A stretch of DNA of 64,000 nt from Polaromonas sp. OV174 (GCF_900112285.1 NZ_FOKZ01000010.1:97735-161734), one strand, 5' to 3'. Positions 1 to 8,987 are shown, counted from the stretch's first letter. Notes: a model not told the origin generated them from the sequence alone. A program made the numbers and translations.

Positions 1-1632
1 GGTGGGAAAGCCGCCATTGGCAAACGGCGCATCCGGCAGCTTCAGCGTGGCAAAGCCCTGGTCCAGCAACTGCTGGAAATCTATCTTGTCGCCGTAAGCA
101 GCACGGCACAGGGTTTCGTCATCATCGGCAAAGCAGGGCTCGTTAAAACCCATGCGCGCCGCCAGCTCGCGAAAAATCTGCGTGTTGGGCTTGGCCTGAC
201 CCAGCGGCGCAATCGCCGGGCGGTTCAGCAGGGCGTCGGTGTGGCCGTAGGCGCTGTGCACGTCCCAGTGCTCCAGCTGCGTGGTGGCGGGCAAGAGGTA
301 GTCGGCGTAGTCGGCGGTGTCGGTCTGGAAATGCTCCAGCACCACGGTGAACAGGTCTTCACGCGCAAAGCCCTGCACCACCTTGCCGGATTCGGGCGCC
401 ACCGCCACCGGGTTACTGTTGTAGACGATCAGCGCCTCGACCTGGGGGCCGAAGTCGGGCGAGCTTGGGCGCAGCAGGTCGTCGCCTAGGGTGCTCATGT
501 TGATGGTGCGGGGGCTGCGCCCGGCCAGCAGCTCGGGCCGCTGCAGCGCCGCCTTGTCGACCGGAAACAGGCCAGAGCTGCTGAGCAGCATGCCGCCGGC
601 GCGCTGGCGCCAGGCGCCAATCAAGGCCGGCAAGCAGGCCACGGCGCGCGCGGCATTGCCGCCGCCGCGTACCCGCTGCATGCCGTAGTTGAGGCGGATG
701 GCGGCGGGCTGTTGATTCACGAAGCACTGGCCGTAGTCGTAGGCCAGCGACCTGATCTGCTCCACCGGTACGCCGCAGACTTGAGCGGCGCGTTCCGGGC
801 TCCATTGCAGCGCGCGTTCGCGCAGGGCGTCCCAGCCCAGGGTGTGTTGGGCGATGTAGTCATGGTCCAGCCAGTCGTGCTTGATCAGCTCGTGCATCAG
901 CGCCAGCGCCAGCGCGGCATCGGTGCCCGGCAGCAGCGCGATGTGCTCCTGGCATTTCTCAGCGGTTTCGCTCTTGCGCGGGTCTATGCAGATCAGCTTG
1001 GCGCCGTCTCTTTTGGCCTGCTGCGCATAGCGCCAGAAGTGCAGATTGCTGCCTATGGCGTTGCTGCCCCAGATGATGATGAGCTTGGCTTGCGCAAAAA
1101 ATTCCACCCGCATGCCGACCTTGCCGCCCAGGGTTTGCGTCAGGCCTTCGCTGCCGGCGGTGGCGCAAATGGTGCGGTCTAGAAACGAAGCGCCCAGGCG
1201 GTTGAAAAAACGCCCGGCCATGCTTTCACCCTGCACCTGACCCATGGTGCCGGCGTAGCTATAGGGCAGTATGGCCTCGGGGTTGCGCGCCGCGATGGCC
1301 TGCAGGCGGGTCGCAATATCGCTGAGCGCCGCGTCCCAGCTGACGGACTCGAACTGGCCGCTGCCCTTGGGGCCTGTGCGTTTCATCGGCGTCAGCAGGC
1401 GTTCCGGGTGATAGGTGCGCTCGGTGTAGCGCGAAACCTTGTTGCACAGCACGCCGCCGGTCTGAGGATGATCGGGGTTACCCTGCACCCGTGTGGCAAT
1501 GCCGTTTTCCACCGTTGTCAGCAGCGAGCAGGTGTCGGGGCAGTCATGCGGGCAGGCGCCGCGCACCTGCCGGGTCGTGAGGTCTGGCTGACCGGCGGCG
1601 GCTTCGGTCAGGTTGGTCAGGGTGATGTGCAT
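1..1632 (-). CDS. Molybdopterin-dependent oxidoreductase (N-terminal part, cut by window edge)
   Basis: Reading from the ATG at 1632 toward position 1 gives 544 residues without a stop. The N-terminus has a four-cysteine iron-sulfur motif (Cys27, Cys31, Cys35 and Cys63, the first three spaced x3-x3), followed by the usual fold of the bis-MGD molybdopterin oxidoreductases (formate dehydrogenase / BisC-like). Recognisable stretches include YSYAGTMG, IIWGSNAIGSN, LICIDPRKSETA and, further on, VVLEHFQTDTADYADYLLPA, which are typical of the Mo-cofactor binding domains. No Tat signal is visible, so a cytoplasmic enzyme is likely. Family members oxidise or reduce small substrates; the substrate cannot be read from sequence. 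It is transcribed divergently from the binding protein at 1767. The C-terminus lies outside the window. Confidence 0.85.
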   Translation of the reverse strand, partial: MHITLTNLTEAAAGQPDLTTRQVRGACPHDCPDTCSLLTTVENGIATRVQGNPDHPQTGGVLCNKVSRYTERTYHPERLLTPMKRTGPKGSGQFESVSWDAALSDIATRLQAIAARNPEAILPYSYAGTMGQVQGESMAGRFFNRLGASFLDRTICATAGSEGLTQTLGGKVGMRVEFFAQAKLIIIWGSNAIGSNLHFWRYAQQAKRDGAKLICIDPRKSETAEKCQEHIALLPGTDAALALALMHELIKHDWLDHDYIAQHTLGWDALRERALQWSPERAAQVCGVPVEQIRSLAYDYGQCFVNQQPAAIRLNYGMQRVRGGGNAARAVACLPALIGAWRQRAGGMLLSSSGLFPVDKAALQRPELLAGRSPRTINMSTLGDDLLRPSSPDFGPQVEALIVYNSNPVAVAPESGKVVQGFAREDLFTVVLEHFQTDTADYADYLLPATTQLEHWDVHSAYGHTDALLNRPAIAPLGQAKPNTQIFRELAARMGFNEPCFADDDETLCRAAYGDKIDFQQLLDQGFATLKLPDAPFANGGFPT

Positions 1633-1766
1633 GCCTCAACTTTATAGTGAATGGTAGGGGCAGGGAGTGGCCTGTTTTGAATCCGTTTTTCTGCATGATG
1701 CAAAAAATGGAATCAAGCATTTTGTTGCATTTGATGGCAATTAAATACAAACCTTGAAATGAACTT

Positions 1767-2900
1767 ATGAAGCTCACCCGCAGACATTTTTCCATCGGCT
1801 CGGACGCTGCCTTGCTGGCTGGCTTCTCGACCGCTCGCGCCCAGTCCGAGGGCAAAATCATCCTGGGTCAGTCGGCGGCTTTTACCGGACCGGCCGCGCA
1901 ACTGGGCATCCAGTTTTACCAAGGGGCCAAGGTTTATTTTGACCGCGTCAATGCGCTGGGCGGCGTCGGTCGGCAACAAATTGAAATCCGCAATCTCGAT
2001 GATGGTTATGAGCCGGAACGCTGCGTCGAGAACACCAAAAAGCTGATTGCCGACGATGTGTTTGCGCTCTTTGGTTACATAGGCACGCCGACCAGCATTG
2101 CGGCGCTGCCACTGGCGACCAAGGCAAAAATCCCCTTCATTGCGCCGTTTACCGGCGCCATGGCGCTGCGTGACCCTTTCAATCGCTATGCCTTTCATGT
2201 TCGGGCCTCGTACAACGACGAAACCGCGCTGATCGTGAAGCAGTTGATCAATCTGGGCCTGAAAAAAATAGCCGTTTTCTACCAGAAAGATGCTTATGGC
2301 AAGGCCGGACTGGATGGCGTCAATCTGGCGCTGGAAAAACACAAGCTCAAGCCGGTCGCTCAGGCCACGGTGGAGCGCAATTCCGTCGATGTGGCGCCAG
2401 CCATCAAGACGCTGCTGGCCACAAGCCCTGATGCGGTGGTGCAGATTGGCGCTTACAAGGCTTGCGCCGCCTTCATTCGCGAGGCCCGCAAGGCCGGCTA
2501 TGGCGGCACTTTTTACAACGTGTCCTTTGTCGGCACGCAGGCGCTGGCCGACGAGTTGGGCAGGACTGGCGCGGGCGTGGTGGTGTCCCAGGTCATGCCC
2601 TCGCCCTACAACGCCGCGCGACCGATTGCGCGTGAGTTTGCCGACGCCGTGAAGGCCGCCGGCAAGGATGCGCAACTCAATTTCTCCAGCATGGAGGGCT
2701 ATGTGGCGGCCAAGGTCTTCGTCGAAGGGCTCAAGCGGGTGAGCGGCAAGCTCAGCCGCGAGGCTCTGATCGCCGGCCTGGAAAGCCTGGGCAGCCAGTC
2801 GCTGGGCGGCTTTGCCGTGGCCTATTCGGCCGCCGACCATGTCGCCTCGAGTTTTGTCGAGCTGTCCATGCTGACCGGCGACGGCCGCGTGCGCACCTGA
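1767..2900 (+). CDS. ABC transporter substrate-binding protein, branched-chain amino acid type
   Basis: A 377-residue periplasmic binding protein of the Leu/Ile/Val (Peripla_BP_6) family. The N-terminus (MKLTRRHFS..., hydrophobic run, cleavage near ARAQ-S) is a signal peptide with a twin-arginine-like start. The mature part has family features: ILGQSAAFTGPAAQLG at the start, a GYIGTPTSIAALP hinge segment and FYQKDAYGKAGLDG in the second lobe. Length is normal. No permease or ATPase genes adjoin it, so it is an orphan receptor here, as is common in Burkholderiales; the ligand is unknown. The start has no clear ribosome site (only GAAATGAAC upstream). The 134 bp before it separate it from the divergent oxidoreductase and contain a small TGCATGATGCA palindrome (1692-1702). 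Confidence 0.85.
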   Translation: MKLTRRHFSIGSDAALLAGFSTARAQSEGKIILGQSAAFTGPAAQLGIQFYQGAKVYFDRVNALGGVGRQQIEIRNLDDGYEPERCVENTKKLIADDVFALFGYIGTPTSIAALPLATKAKIPFIAPFTGAMALRDPFNRYAFHVRASYNDETALIVKQLINLGLKKIAVFYQKDAYGKAGLDGVNLALEKHKLKPVAQATVERNSVDVAPAIKTLLATSPDAVVQIGAYKACAAFIREARKAGYGGTFYNVSFVGTQALADELGRTGAGVVVSQVMPSPYNAARPIAREFADAVKAAGKDAQLNFSSMEGYVAAKVFVEGLKRVSGKLSREALIAGLESLGSQSLGGFAVAYSAADHVASSFVELSMLTGDGRVRT

Positions 2901-2927
2901 GCGGTGCCACCTGAATAGGGGGTGAAT

Positions 2928-2970
2928 GCTATTGTTTTAATAGCCATTTGCGCCCGACCCTTATGGGGAA
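2928..2970. repeat. Dispersed intergenic palindrome (Comamonadaceae-type)
   Basis: GCTATT (2928-2933) and AATAGC (2939-2944) form a small hairpin followed by CATTTGCGCCCGA. The same layout recurs in the window near 7253, 28504, 33852, 34121 (reverse) and 60387. I recall this element type from many Comamonadaceae intergenic regions; it has no assigned function. Confidence 0.5.
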
Positions 2971-3089
2971 TCGGCATTTATTGCTTGTAATTGAGCGGCT
3001 TGGAGTGTCGGGGCGGCCGCGGCCCTGAGCGCAGCGGGCTCAGTTATGCTCGAAGCCTGCCGCTAGACTTCAAGCCCTTTCCTATCCCG

Positions 3090-3956
3090 ATGTCCTCTTT
3101 GTCCTCCTCCCTGCTGGCCCTGCTGCGCCTCATGCGGCCGCATCAGTGGCTTAAAAACGCCTTTGTGTTTGCCGGTCTAGTGTTCAGCCAGAATTGGCAG
3201 GATGGCGCGCTGGATCTGCGGGTGGTTCATGCTTTTGCCGCTTTTTGCTGCTTCTCCAGCATGGTTTACATCATCAATGACTGGCATGACCGCGCCAGCG
3301 ATGCCCTGCATCCCACCAAACGTAAACGGCCGCTGGCCTCGGGCGCGATTGCCGCCCCTCTGGCGCTGCTGCTGGCGGCCGCGCTGCTGGCCGCTGGCGT
3401 GCTGCTGGCCGATGGCAATCGCGTGTTGCTGCTGTTGCTGGGCGCTTATGTCGCGCTCAACCTGGCCTATTCCTGGCGCCTCAAGCAGGTGCCGGTGGTG
3501 GATGTGTCCATCATCGCCTCGGGCTTTATGTTCAGGCTGCTGGCGGGCACGCTGGCCGTCGGTATTCCGCCTTCGCGCTGGTTGCTGCTGACCGGTATTT
3601 TTCTGACTCTGTTCCTGGGTTTTTGCAAGCGCAAGGCCGAGAGTTTTCAGGAAGAGGCCAGCCAGCGCGCCGTGCTGGCGCACTATCCGGCAGCGCTGCT
3701 GGACACTTTCATCGCCGCCACCATGACGGCCACGCTGACCACCTACAGCCTGTTTGCCACCAGCCCCGAGGCCCAGTTGCAGCACGGCGAGCGTCTGCTC
3801 TACACCGTGCCGGTGGTGATTTTCTGCATGCTGCGCTACACCTACCAGGTGCACCGCGGCCGCGGTGAAGACGTGGCGCGCGACCTGCTGCGCGACCCGT
3901 GGATTCTGGCTGCCGGCCTGACCTGGCTGGCCATCTTTTTAAGTCGCCGCCTGTGA
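3090..3956 (+). CDS. UbiA-family prenyltransferase (decaprenyl-phosphate phosphoribosyltransferase-like)
   Basis: A 288-residue integral membrane protein with about eight hydrophobic segments. It carries the first UbiA aspartate motif (YIINDWHDRASD, near residue 65) and a second conserved segment DVSIIASGFMFRLLAG. The opening RPHQWLKNAFVFAGLVFS resembles the subgroup that moves phosphoribosyl from PRPP to polyprenyl phosphate rather than the quinone enzymes. An upstream in-frame start near 2991 exists, but the ATG at 3090 begins the conserved part, so I chose it. The next gene starts inside its stop codon (GTGA). Neighbours (flippase-like protein, GT39 enzyme, HAD phosphatase) fit a lipid-linked pentose pathway: synthase, phosphatase, transporter, transferase. 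That pathway role is inference; UbiA membership is firm. Confidence 0.85.
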   Translation: MSSLSSSLLALLRLMRPHQWLKNAFVFAGLVFSQNWQDGALDLRVVHAFAAFCCFSSMVYIINDWHDRASDALHPTKRKRPLASGAIAAPLALLLAAALLAAGVLLADGNRVLLLLLGAYVALNLAYSWRLKQVPVVDVSIIASGFMFRLLAGTLAVGIPPSRWLLLTGIFLTLFLGFCKRKAESFQEEASQRAVLAHYPAALLDTFIAATMTATLTTYSLFATSPEAQLQHGERLLYTVPVVIFCMLRYTYQVHRGRGEDVARDLLRDPWILAAGLTWLAIFLSRRL

Positions 3957-4924
3957 GGCCCGAGGCCGAGCCGGCGCGCGCCGGCCTTGCGCGCAGCCGG
4001 CTGCCGATCAAGCAGTTGCTGCTGATGCTGGGCCTAGTGGCCACGGCCTATGCGGCGGCGCTGCTGATCTGGGGTGACAACCCGCAGGCCTCGCTGCGCC
4101 AGTCCCTTTCGCTCTTGTGGTCCTGGACCGGCCTGCAGGCCGCTGCCCTGTGCGGCCTCAACTACCTGCTGCGCGGGCTGCGCTGGCGGCTCTGGATGGC
4201 GCACTACGGCCGTCACTTCGGTCTGTTACAAGGCCTGCGCCTGTATCTGGCGGGTTATGCCTTCACGCCCACGCCCGGCAATGTTGGCGAGGCGGTGCGC
4301 GGCCTGATGCTGGCGCGTAATCCCCTGGGCGCCGGGCAAAGCCTGGCCATCTTTGGCGCCGAGCGCCTGGCTGATCTGCTGTGCCTGCTGCTGCTGTGCC
4401 TGCCCGCCGTCGCCTGGGCGCTGGGGCAGGGCTGGCTGCAGGCCGCGCCCACCTGGCTGACGGGGATGGCGCTGGCCGGCTTGCTGCTGGCGGCGCTGGC
4501 GCTGGGCGCTTTCTTCATCTACCGGCAGCGCTTGCTGCGGCGCTTTGCCTGGCTGCAAGAGGCCTGGCATTGCCTGGCCCTGCGGCCGCTGCGCTGGGTG
4601 GCCTTGAGCCTGGCCGCCTGGGCCGCGCAGGGCCTGGCGGTCTGGCTGATTTGTCAGCACATGGGGCTGCAACTGAGCCTGCTGACGGCCACCGGTTTTT
4701 ACGCCGTGGCCATGGTGGCCGGAGCGCTGTCGGCCTTGCCGGCCGGCCTGGGCGGCATGGAGGCGGTGCTGACCGGCTTGCTGGTGGCGCAGGGCGCTGC
4801 GACCGGGATGGCCTTGAGCATCACCGTGCTGGTGCGGCTGCTGACCTTGTGGCTGGCGGTGGCCGTGGGGGCGCTGGCCTTGCTTTATAGTGCGGCCATT
4901 CGCAAAGAAATCAGCTTTCGCTAG
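3953..4924 (+). CDS. LPG-synthase TM-region / flippase-like membrane protein (UPF0104 type)
   Basis: A GTG start at 3953 overlaps the preceding TGA by four bases (GTGA), giving 323 residues; the longer in-frame reading from 3899 would lie inside the previous gene. It has seven or eight membrane segments and the family landmarks LRGLRWRLWM, YAFTPTPGNVGEAVRG and the late LPAGLGGMEAVLTGLL. Proteins of this family act as glycolipid flippases or as the membrane half of lysyl-phosphatidylglycerol synthases. The soluble aminoacyl-transferase half is absent, which favours a flippase role. Translational coupling to the UbiA gene suggests it moves that pathway's lipid-linked sugar across the inner membrane (inference). 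Confidence 0.8.
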   Translation: MRPEAEPARAGLARSRLPIKQLLLMLGLVATAYAAALLIWGDNPQASLRQSLSLLWSWTGLQAAALCGLNYLLRGLRWRLWMAHYGRHFGLLQGLRLYLAGYAFTPTPGNVGEAVRGLMLARNPLGAGQSLAIFGAERLADLLCLLLLCLPAVAWALGQGWLQAAPTWLTGMALAGLLLAALALGAFFIYRQRLLRRFAWLQEAWHCLALRPLRWVALSLAAWAAQGLAVWLICQHMGLQLSLLTATGFYAVAMVAGALSALPAGLGGMEAVLTGLLVAQGAATGMALSITVLVRLLTLWLAVAVGALALLYSAAIRKEISFR

Positions 4925-5002
4925 AACTTGCCGGCGCTGCCCGGCTCTGAGGGTATCTAGCGCAGCCCCGTCTTTCGCTTCCCCACCGCCTAGTTGAACC
5001 TC

Positions 5003-6553
5003 ATGCACCAGAATCCCGCCCCTGCCGATTTCCCCACCACGCTGAGCCGCTGGCTGCTGGGCGTGGGCCTGGCCTCGCTGCTGCTGCGCCTGTGGATTGC
5101 TGTGACTTTCCCGGTCACCGGCGACGAGGCCCTGTTCTACTGGTGGGGCGTGTTCCCCGCCTGGGGCTACTCCGATCACCCGCCCATGGTGGGCTGGCTG
5201 ATCGCCCTGATGCGGGCGACCGTGGGCGACAGCCTGCTGTCGATACGCCTGCCGGTGGTCGTGCTGCCGCTGGCGCTGGGCGCCGCGCTGTGGTGGGCGC
5301 TCAAGCCGCTCAACCGCGTGCGTGCGGCCTGGGCCGTGCTGTTCTTCTGGCTGACGCCGCTGAACTGGCTCAATGTACTGGTCACCACCGACACGCCGCT
5401 GATTTTTTGGTCCATGCTGTCGGTGGCCGCCCTGATGCGGGCCGAGCGCCGCGAGCAGTTGGACCGCGCCGCCTATGGCCTGTATGCGCTGTCGGGCGTG
5501 TTTCTGGGTTGTGCCTTCCTGTCCAAATATTTTGCGGTGGTGCTGGGTTTTACCTATCTGGTCTACTTCGCGCTGTATCGCCGCGAGCGCTTGGCCGGCC
5601 TGGCGTTGATGGTGCTGTGCACGCTGCCGGCGCCGGCCATCAACATCGCCTACAACATGTCGCACGGTTGGTCGAACATCATGTTCAATGTGTTCAACCG
5701 CAATGAAGACTCGCATTTTGAGTGGCGCAAGCCCGTCATGTACCTGGGCATGATGATTTACCTCATCACCCCGCCCGCGCTGTGGCTGGCGCTGCGCCAT
5801 CGCCAGGCGCTGCTGGAAACGGCGCGCACCAAAGCGCCCGTGCCGCGTTTGCTGGCCTGCCTGGTGGTGGTGCCGCTGCTGTTTTTTGCCCTGTTGTCCT
5901 TCAAGAAGGTCATAGGCCTGCACTGGGTGCTGTCGTTTTATCCCTTTGGCTTTGCGCTGCTGGCCTTTGCCTTGCCGGCGGACAAGCTCAAGACCTGCGC
6001 CAAGGGCATGGCCTGGTTTGTTGGCCTGCACGTGCTGGTGGTGGCAGGGCTTTATATGACCTCGCTGGAGAACTGGCGCAGTACCAAGATTTATCCGCAA
6101 ATCGTGCGTAGTTACAAAACGGCCGAGATCCTGCAAAAAGCCAGCAGCCCCGATACGGTGCTGATGGCCGACTCCTACACCGCAGCCGTGATTTACGGCT
6201 ATGAGCGGCGCCAGTACACGCCGGTGTTTGGCGTGGGCAAATACCATGCGCGGCAAGACGACGTGCAGGTGGACTTCTCGGTGTACCAGGGCAAGACGGT
6301 TCGCATCCTCACACCCGATGTGCCCAAGCTGAATGAGTTCTCGCCGTATTTCGAGGCTGTGCGCGAGTTCAGCTTTGAGCAGGACGGCGTGCCCTTTTAC
6401 GTGGTCGAGGGCAGGGGCTTCAACTACCAGGCTTATCGCCAGGGCGTGCTGGGCGAGGCCTACCGCTTGTTCTACAACATCCCGAGCTGGCTGCCCATGA
6501 CCGGCTGTCCTTTTTGTGAACGCTATTGCGGCCAGGTGCGATGCCCGCGGTGA
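5003..6553 (+). CDS. GT39 / ArnT-like membrane glycosyltransferase
   Basis: A 516-residue protein starting at the ATG at 5003 (a TTG nine bases upstream is the only alternative). The first periplasmic loop holds the GT-C signature GDEALFYWWG and the following YSDHPPMVGWL, as in ArnT/PMT-type (PMT_2) enzymes that use polyprenyl-phosphate sugars. About ten membrane segments follow, then a soluble C-terminal region (residues ~370-516). It ends with a cysteine-rich tail, CPFCERYCGQVRC, unusual for the family. The stop overlaps the next gene by 13 bases. With the upstream UbiA and flippase genes it is the probable transferase of the operon; acceptor unknown (inference). Confidence 0.85.
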   Translation: MHQNPAPADFPTTLSRWLLGVGLASLLLRLWIAVTFPVTGDEALFYWWGVFPAWGYSDHPPMVGWLIALMRATVGDSLLSIRLPVVVLPLALGAALWWALKPLNRVRAAWAVLFFWLTPLNWLNVLVTTDTPLIFWSMLSVAALMRAERREQLDRAAYGLYALSGVFLGCAFLSKYFAVVLGFTYLVYFALYRRERLAGLALMVLCTLPAPAINIAYNMSHGWSNIMFNVFNRNEDSHFEWRKPVMYLGMMIYLITPPALWLALRHRQALLETARTKAPVPRLLACLVVVPLLFFALLSFKKVIGLHWVLSFYPFGFALLAFALPADKLKTCAKGMAWFVGLHVLVVAGLYMTSLENWRSTKIYPQIVRSYKTAEILQKASSPDTVLMADSYTAAVIYGYERRQYTPVFGVGKYHARQDDVQVDFSVYQGKTVRILTPDVPKLNEFSPYFEAVREFSFEQDGVPFYVVEGRGFNYQAYRQGVLGEAYRLFYNIPSWLPMTGCPFCERYCGQVRCPR

Positions 6554-7194
6554 CGGTCATCGCGGCCTTCGACTTTGATGGCACGCTGACCCGACGCGAC
6601 ACGCTCAATCCCTTTTTGGCGCGCGGCCTGGGCTGGCCGCGCTATCTGTGGACGCTGCTACGGTGTTCGCCCTGGCTGGCGGGCTATGCCCTGCGCCTGG
6701 TGCGCAATGACGTGGCCAAGGCGCATCTTTTGCAACTGGCGCTGGGTGGGCGCTCTCTGGCGGAAATGGACGACTGGACCACGCGCTGGCTGGCCCAGGA
6801 CCTGCCCGGCCAGTTGCAGGACTGGACCCTGGCCAGGCTCAGGGAGCATCAGCAGGCCGGCCATTGCTGCGTGCTGGTCAGCGCCTCACCCGACATCTAC
6901 CTGGCGCGCCTGGCCAAACAGCTGGGCTTTGATGCGCTGATCTGCACCGAGATGGAAGTGGAGGGTGAGCATTTGACCGGCCGCATGCGCACACCCAATT
7001 GTTATGGCGAGCAAAAAGTGATTCGGCTGCAGGCCTGGCTGTCTGAGCGTTTCGGCCTGGCTTCTTTTGCCGGCACGACGTTTTACGCCTATGGCGACAC
7101 TTCGGGCGACAAGCCCATGCTGCGTCTGGCTCAGCATGCCTGGTACCGGGGCCAGCCGTGGCGGGAAACCGCACCAGCGCAGGCAGTGGGCTAG
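6541..7194 (+). CDS. HAD-IB family phosphatase
   Basis: A 217-residue HAD hydrolase of the phosphoserine-phosphatase (IB) type. Motif I is AAFDFDGTLTRRD near residue 8, motif II is VLVSASPDIYL, and motif IV is AYGDTSGDKPML; all catalytic aspartates are present. The ATG at 6541 overlaps the GT39 gene by 13 bases; a TTG at 6526 is possible but less convincing. HAD phosphatases are found with UbiA-type phosphoribosyltransferases, where one would remove the 5-phosphate from polyprenyl-phosphoribose. That is the role I infer here; the substrate is not shown by the sequence. Confidence 0.8.
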   Translation: MPAVTVIAAFDFDGTLTRRDTLNPFLARGLGWPRYLWTLLRCSPWLAGYALRLVRNDVAKAHLLQLALGGRSLAEMDDWTTRWLAQDLPGQLQDWTLARLREHQQAGHCCVLVSASPDIYLARLAKQLGFDALICTEMEVEGEHLTGRMRTPNCYGEQKVIRLQAWLSERFGLASFAGTTFYAYGDTSGDKPMLRLAQHAWYRGQPWRETAPAQAVG

Positions 7195-7288
7195 GCGGAT
7201 TTTTTGCCGGAGTTTAGGCACTATTTGTGCAACCAGGGCAGATGGGACGGGCGTAAGCAGCTATAAAAAAGAGAGTTTTGCGCAAAAC

Positions 7289-7316
7289 GGCCCGCACACT
7301 TTGCAGCAGGCGGGCC
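7289..7316 (-). terminator. Probable terminator of the TPR gene
   Basis: GGCCCGC and GCGGGCC form a 7-bp stem (7289-7295 with 7310-7316). Read on the reverse strand it is followed by GTTTTGCGCAAAACTC and a run of T (7269-7264). It lies 31 bp past the stop of the reverse-strand TPR gene. Confidence 0.55.
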
Positions 7317-7346
7317 TGAGGATTTTCAAGTCCAATGACGCAAAAA

Positions 7347-8120
7347 TCAGTCTTGCAGCTCGGCCAGGGCCATTTCTACGTCCAGCCGCTCCATGGCGTC
7401 CAGCGCCTTGCAGGCGGCCGCCCGTTCGTAAAGCTGGGTGGCTTCTTTCATCCGTTTGTCGCCCTCCAGCATGACCATGCCATTGGCGTACTCGGTCATG
7501 GCAATGGCGGAGCCGGGGTTGAGTTTCAGCCCTTCCTTGTAGAGCGCCAGGCCCAGATCTTTCTTGGCACCGTAAGTCATGCCGCCAATCAGTGAGCCGA
7601 CCTTGTCAATCACCTCGGCATGAAAGGAGGCCAGCGCGATGTGGGCATCGGCATGCTTGGGCGACAGCTTGATGGCTTGCTCCAGTGCATTTTTGACCTT
7701 GCTGCCCAGGCCCTGCGCCAGCGCCTTGGCCACGCTGATACCCTGGCCATAGCGGCCCAGGGCATAAGCCTGCCAGTACCAGGCGTTGGCGTTGGCGGGA
7801 TCGGCAGCTTGCTGCGCCTCGGCGCGCGCGGCGACTTCCAGGAACAACTCCAGCCGGGTCTTTTCCTTGGTCTCCAGATAGCTGGCGTAAATGCAGGTGG
7901 CCTTGTTGGCCACCGTGATGCCGTCGCCACCGGCCTTCAGGCCGGCCTCCGTGGCCTGCTGGAACTCGCCGTTATGAAACAGCAGCCAGGCCTGCAGCAC
8001 GGCGGCGTTTTTGGGCAGAGCTTCACAGTCGCCCTGATGCAGGCGGGCCCAGTTCTTTTTCAGGCTGGCCGCGTCAAATTCATAGTCGCCGGCATGGGGG
8101 AAGGCTGTCCATTTGGCCAT
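7347..8120 (-). CDS. TPR-like helical repeat protein
   Basis: A 257-residue soluble protein made of alpha-helical repeats. Recognisable TPR-like units include AWYWQAYALGRYGQG, ALEQAIKLSPKHADAHIALASFHAEV and the segment LNPGSAIAMTEYANGMVMLEGD. There is no signal peptide or membrane segment, so it is probably cytoplasmic. It sits downstream of, and on the same strand as, the TetR regulator (40 bp gap) and near the phasin. I remember similar proteins next to TetR/phasin genes in other Burkholderiales, but no function is assigned. The ATG at 8120 is preceded by AGGAGACAA, a good ribosome site. Confidence 0.75.
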   Translation of the reverse strand: MAKWTAFPHAGDYEFDAASLKKNWARLHQGDCEALPKNAAVLQAWLLFHNGEFQQATEAGLKAGGDGITVANKATCIYASYLETKEKTRLELFLEVAARAEAQQAADPANANAWYWQAYALGRYGQGISVAKALAQGLGSKVKNALEQAIKLSPKHADAHIALASFHAEVIDKVGSLIGGMTYGAKKDLGLALYKEGLKLNPGSAIAMTEYANGMVMLEGDKRMKEATQLYERAAACKALDAMERLDVEMALAELQD

Positions 8121-8160
8121 TGTTTGTCTCCTTGATGCAATTGTAGGTATTGGCGGCGGG

Positions 8161-8829
8161 TCAGGGGTGGTTGGATGGGCTGCTGTAGGCGGCTACCAGG
8201 GCTTGCAAGTGCGTGCGCTGGCCGGGCGCCAGATAGGGCGTGAGCAGATTCAGCGTGTGGTGCGCGCCACGCAGCAGCGCGGACTGGGCGTTGGCCGGCT
8301 CCAGCGCGTTGCGCGGGTCACGCACATATTCAAAGCTCAGCCAGTAGGTGAGCACCACCACCATGCCGGTGGCCGTGGCCTCGACTTCACGTGAATCTAC
8401 CGTCACGGCACCGGCGCGGCTCATGCCGTCGAGCAGGGCTTTGACGGCCCGGGTCTTGTTTTTGAGCACCCACTGAAAATGAGTTTCTAGCCGGCGGTTT
8501 TTGCTCAGCAAGTCATTCAGATCACGGTACAAAAAGCGGTATTGCCAGATCAGCTCAAACAGCGTATGCATGAAAAACCAGGCGTCTTCGACATTGCGCA
8601 CGCCGTCGCTGGCGTTGAGCAGTTCGCTCAGGGATTTTTCGTAACGATCAAACAAGGCATTGATCAGCTCGTCCTTGGCGGGGTAGTGGTAGTAGAGGTT
8701 GCCCGGACTGATGCCGAGTTCGGCGGAGATCAGCGTGGTCGAGACATTGGGCTCGCCAAAGCGGTTGAACAAGTCCAGCGTGACTTCCAGAATGCGCTCA
8801 GCGGTGCGGCGTGGCGCTTTTTTCGCCAT
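8161..8829 (-). CDS. TetR/AcrR-family transcriptional regulator
   Basis: A 222-residue regulator. The N-terminal helix-turn-helix is canonical: RILEVTLDLFNRFG, then VSTTLISAELGISPGNLYYHYPAKDELI (residues ~12-55). The C-terminal ligand-binding half is long and hydrophobic, compatible with an acyl-type ligand. It is followed on the same strand by the TPR gene and flanked by the phasin and the fatty acyl reductase. A perfect palindrome at 9799-9813 before the reductase gene is a plausible operator for it. Lipid-storage control is inference; TetR membership is certain. Confidence 0.85.
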   Translation of the reverse strand: MAKKAPRRTAERILEVTLDLFNRFGEPNVSTTLISAELGISPGNLYYHYPAKDELINALFDRYEKSLSELLNASDGVRNVEDAWFFMHTLFELIWQYRFLYRDLNDLLSKNRRLETHFQWVLKNKTRAVKALLDGMSRAGAVTVDSREVEATATGMVVVLTYWLSFEYVRDPRNALEPANAQSALLRGAHHTLNLLTPYLAPGQRTHLQALVAAYSSPSNHP

Positions 8830-8925
8830 AGGGTGCTCTTCCTCGTTGTATTCTCTACTCTAACCCAGCACCTGTGGGCACGGCATTAGGGACTTTCATA
8901 GCCAGGCTGGGGTGCAGGCGTAAAA

Positions 8926-8948
8926 AAAAGGGACTGGCCGTCCCTTTT
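8926..8948 (-). terminator. Intrinsic terminator of the phasin gene
   Basis: AAAAGGGAC (8926-8934) pairs with GTCCCTTTT (8940-8948) around loop TGGCC, with A/T runs on both sides, so it could work in both directions. It follows the reverse-strand phasin stop by about 40 bp. Confidence 0.75.
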
Positions 8949-8987
8949 CATTTATGAGCCAGTGAGCCGCTGCGGCTCACTCGAGTA

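Noticed and set aside
1692..1702. TGCATGATGCA palindrome between divergent genes
   Set aside because: Short and not placed relative to a visible promoter; could be chance.
1713..2840. 375-residue reverse-strand open frame
   Set aside because: Antisense to the binding-protein gene, which has a signal peptide and clear family motifs.
4226..6256. 676-residue reverse-strand open frame
   Set aside because: It is antisense to the flippase-like and GT39 genes, extremely rich in Gln, His, Arg and Gly, and shows no family motif; a by-product of GC-rich codon use.
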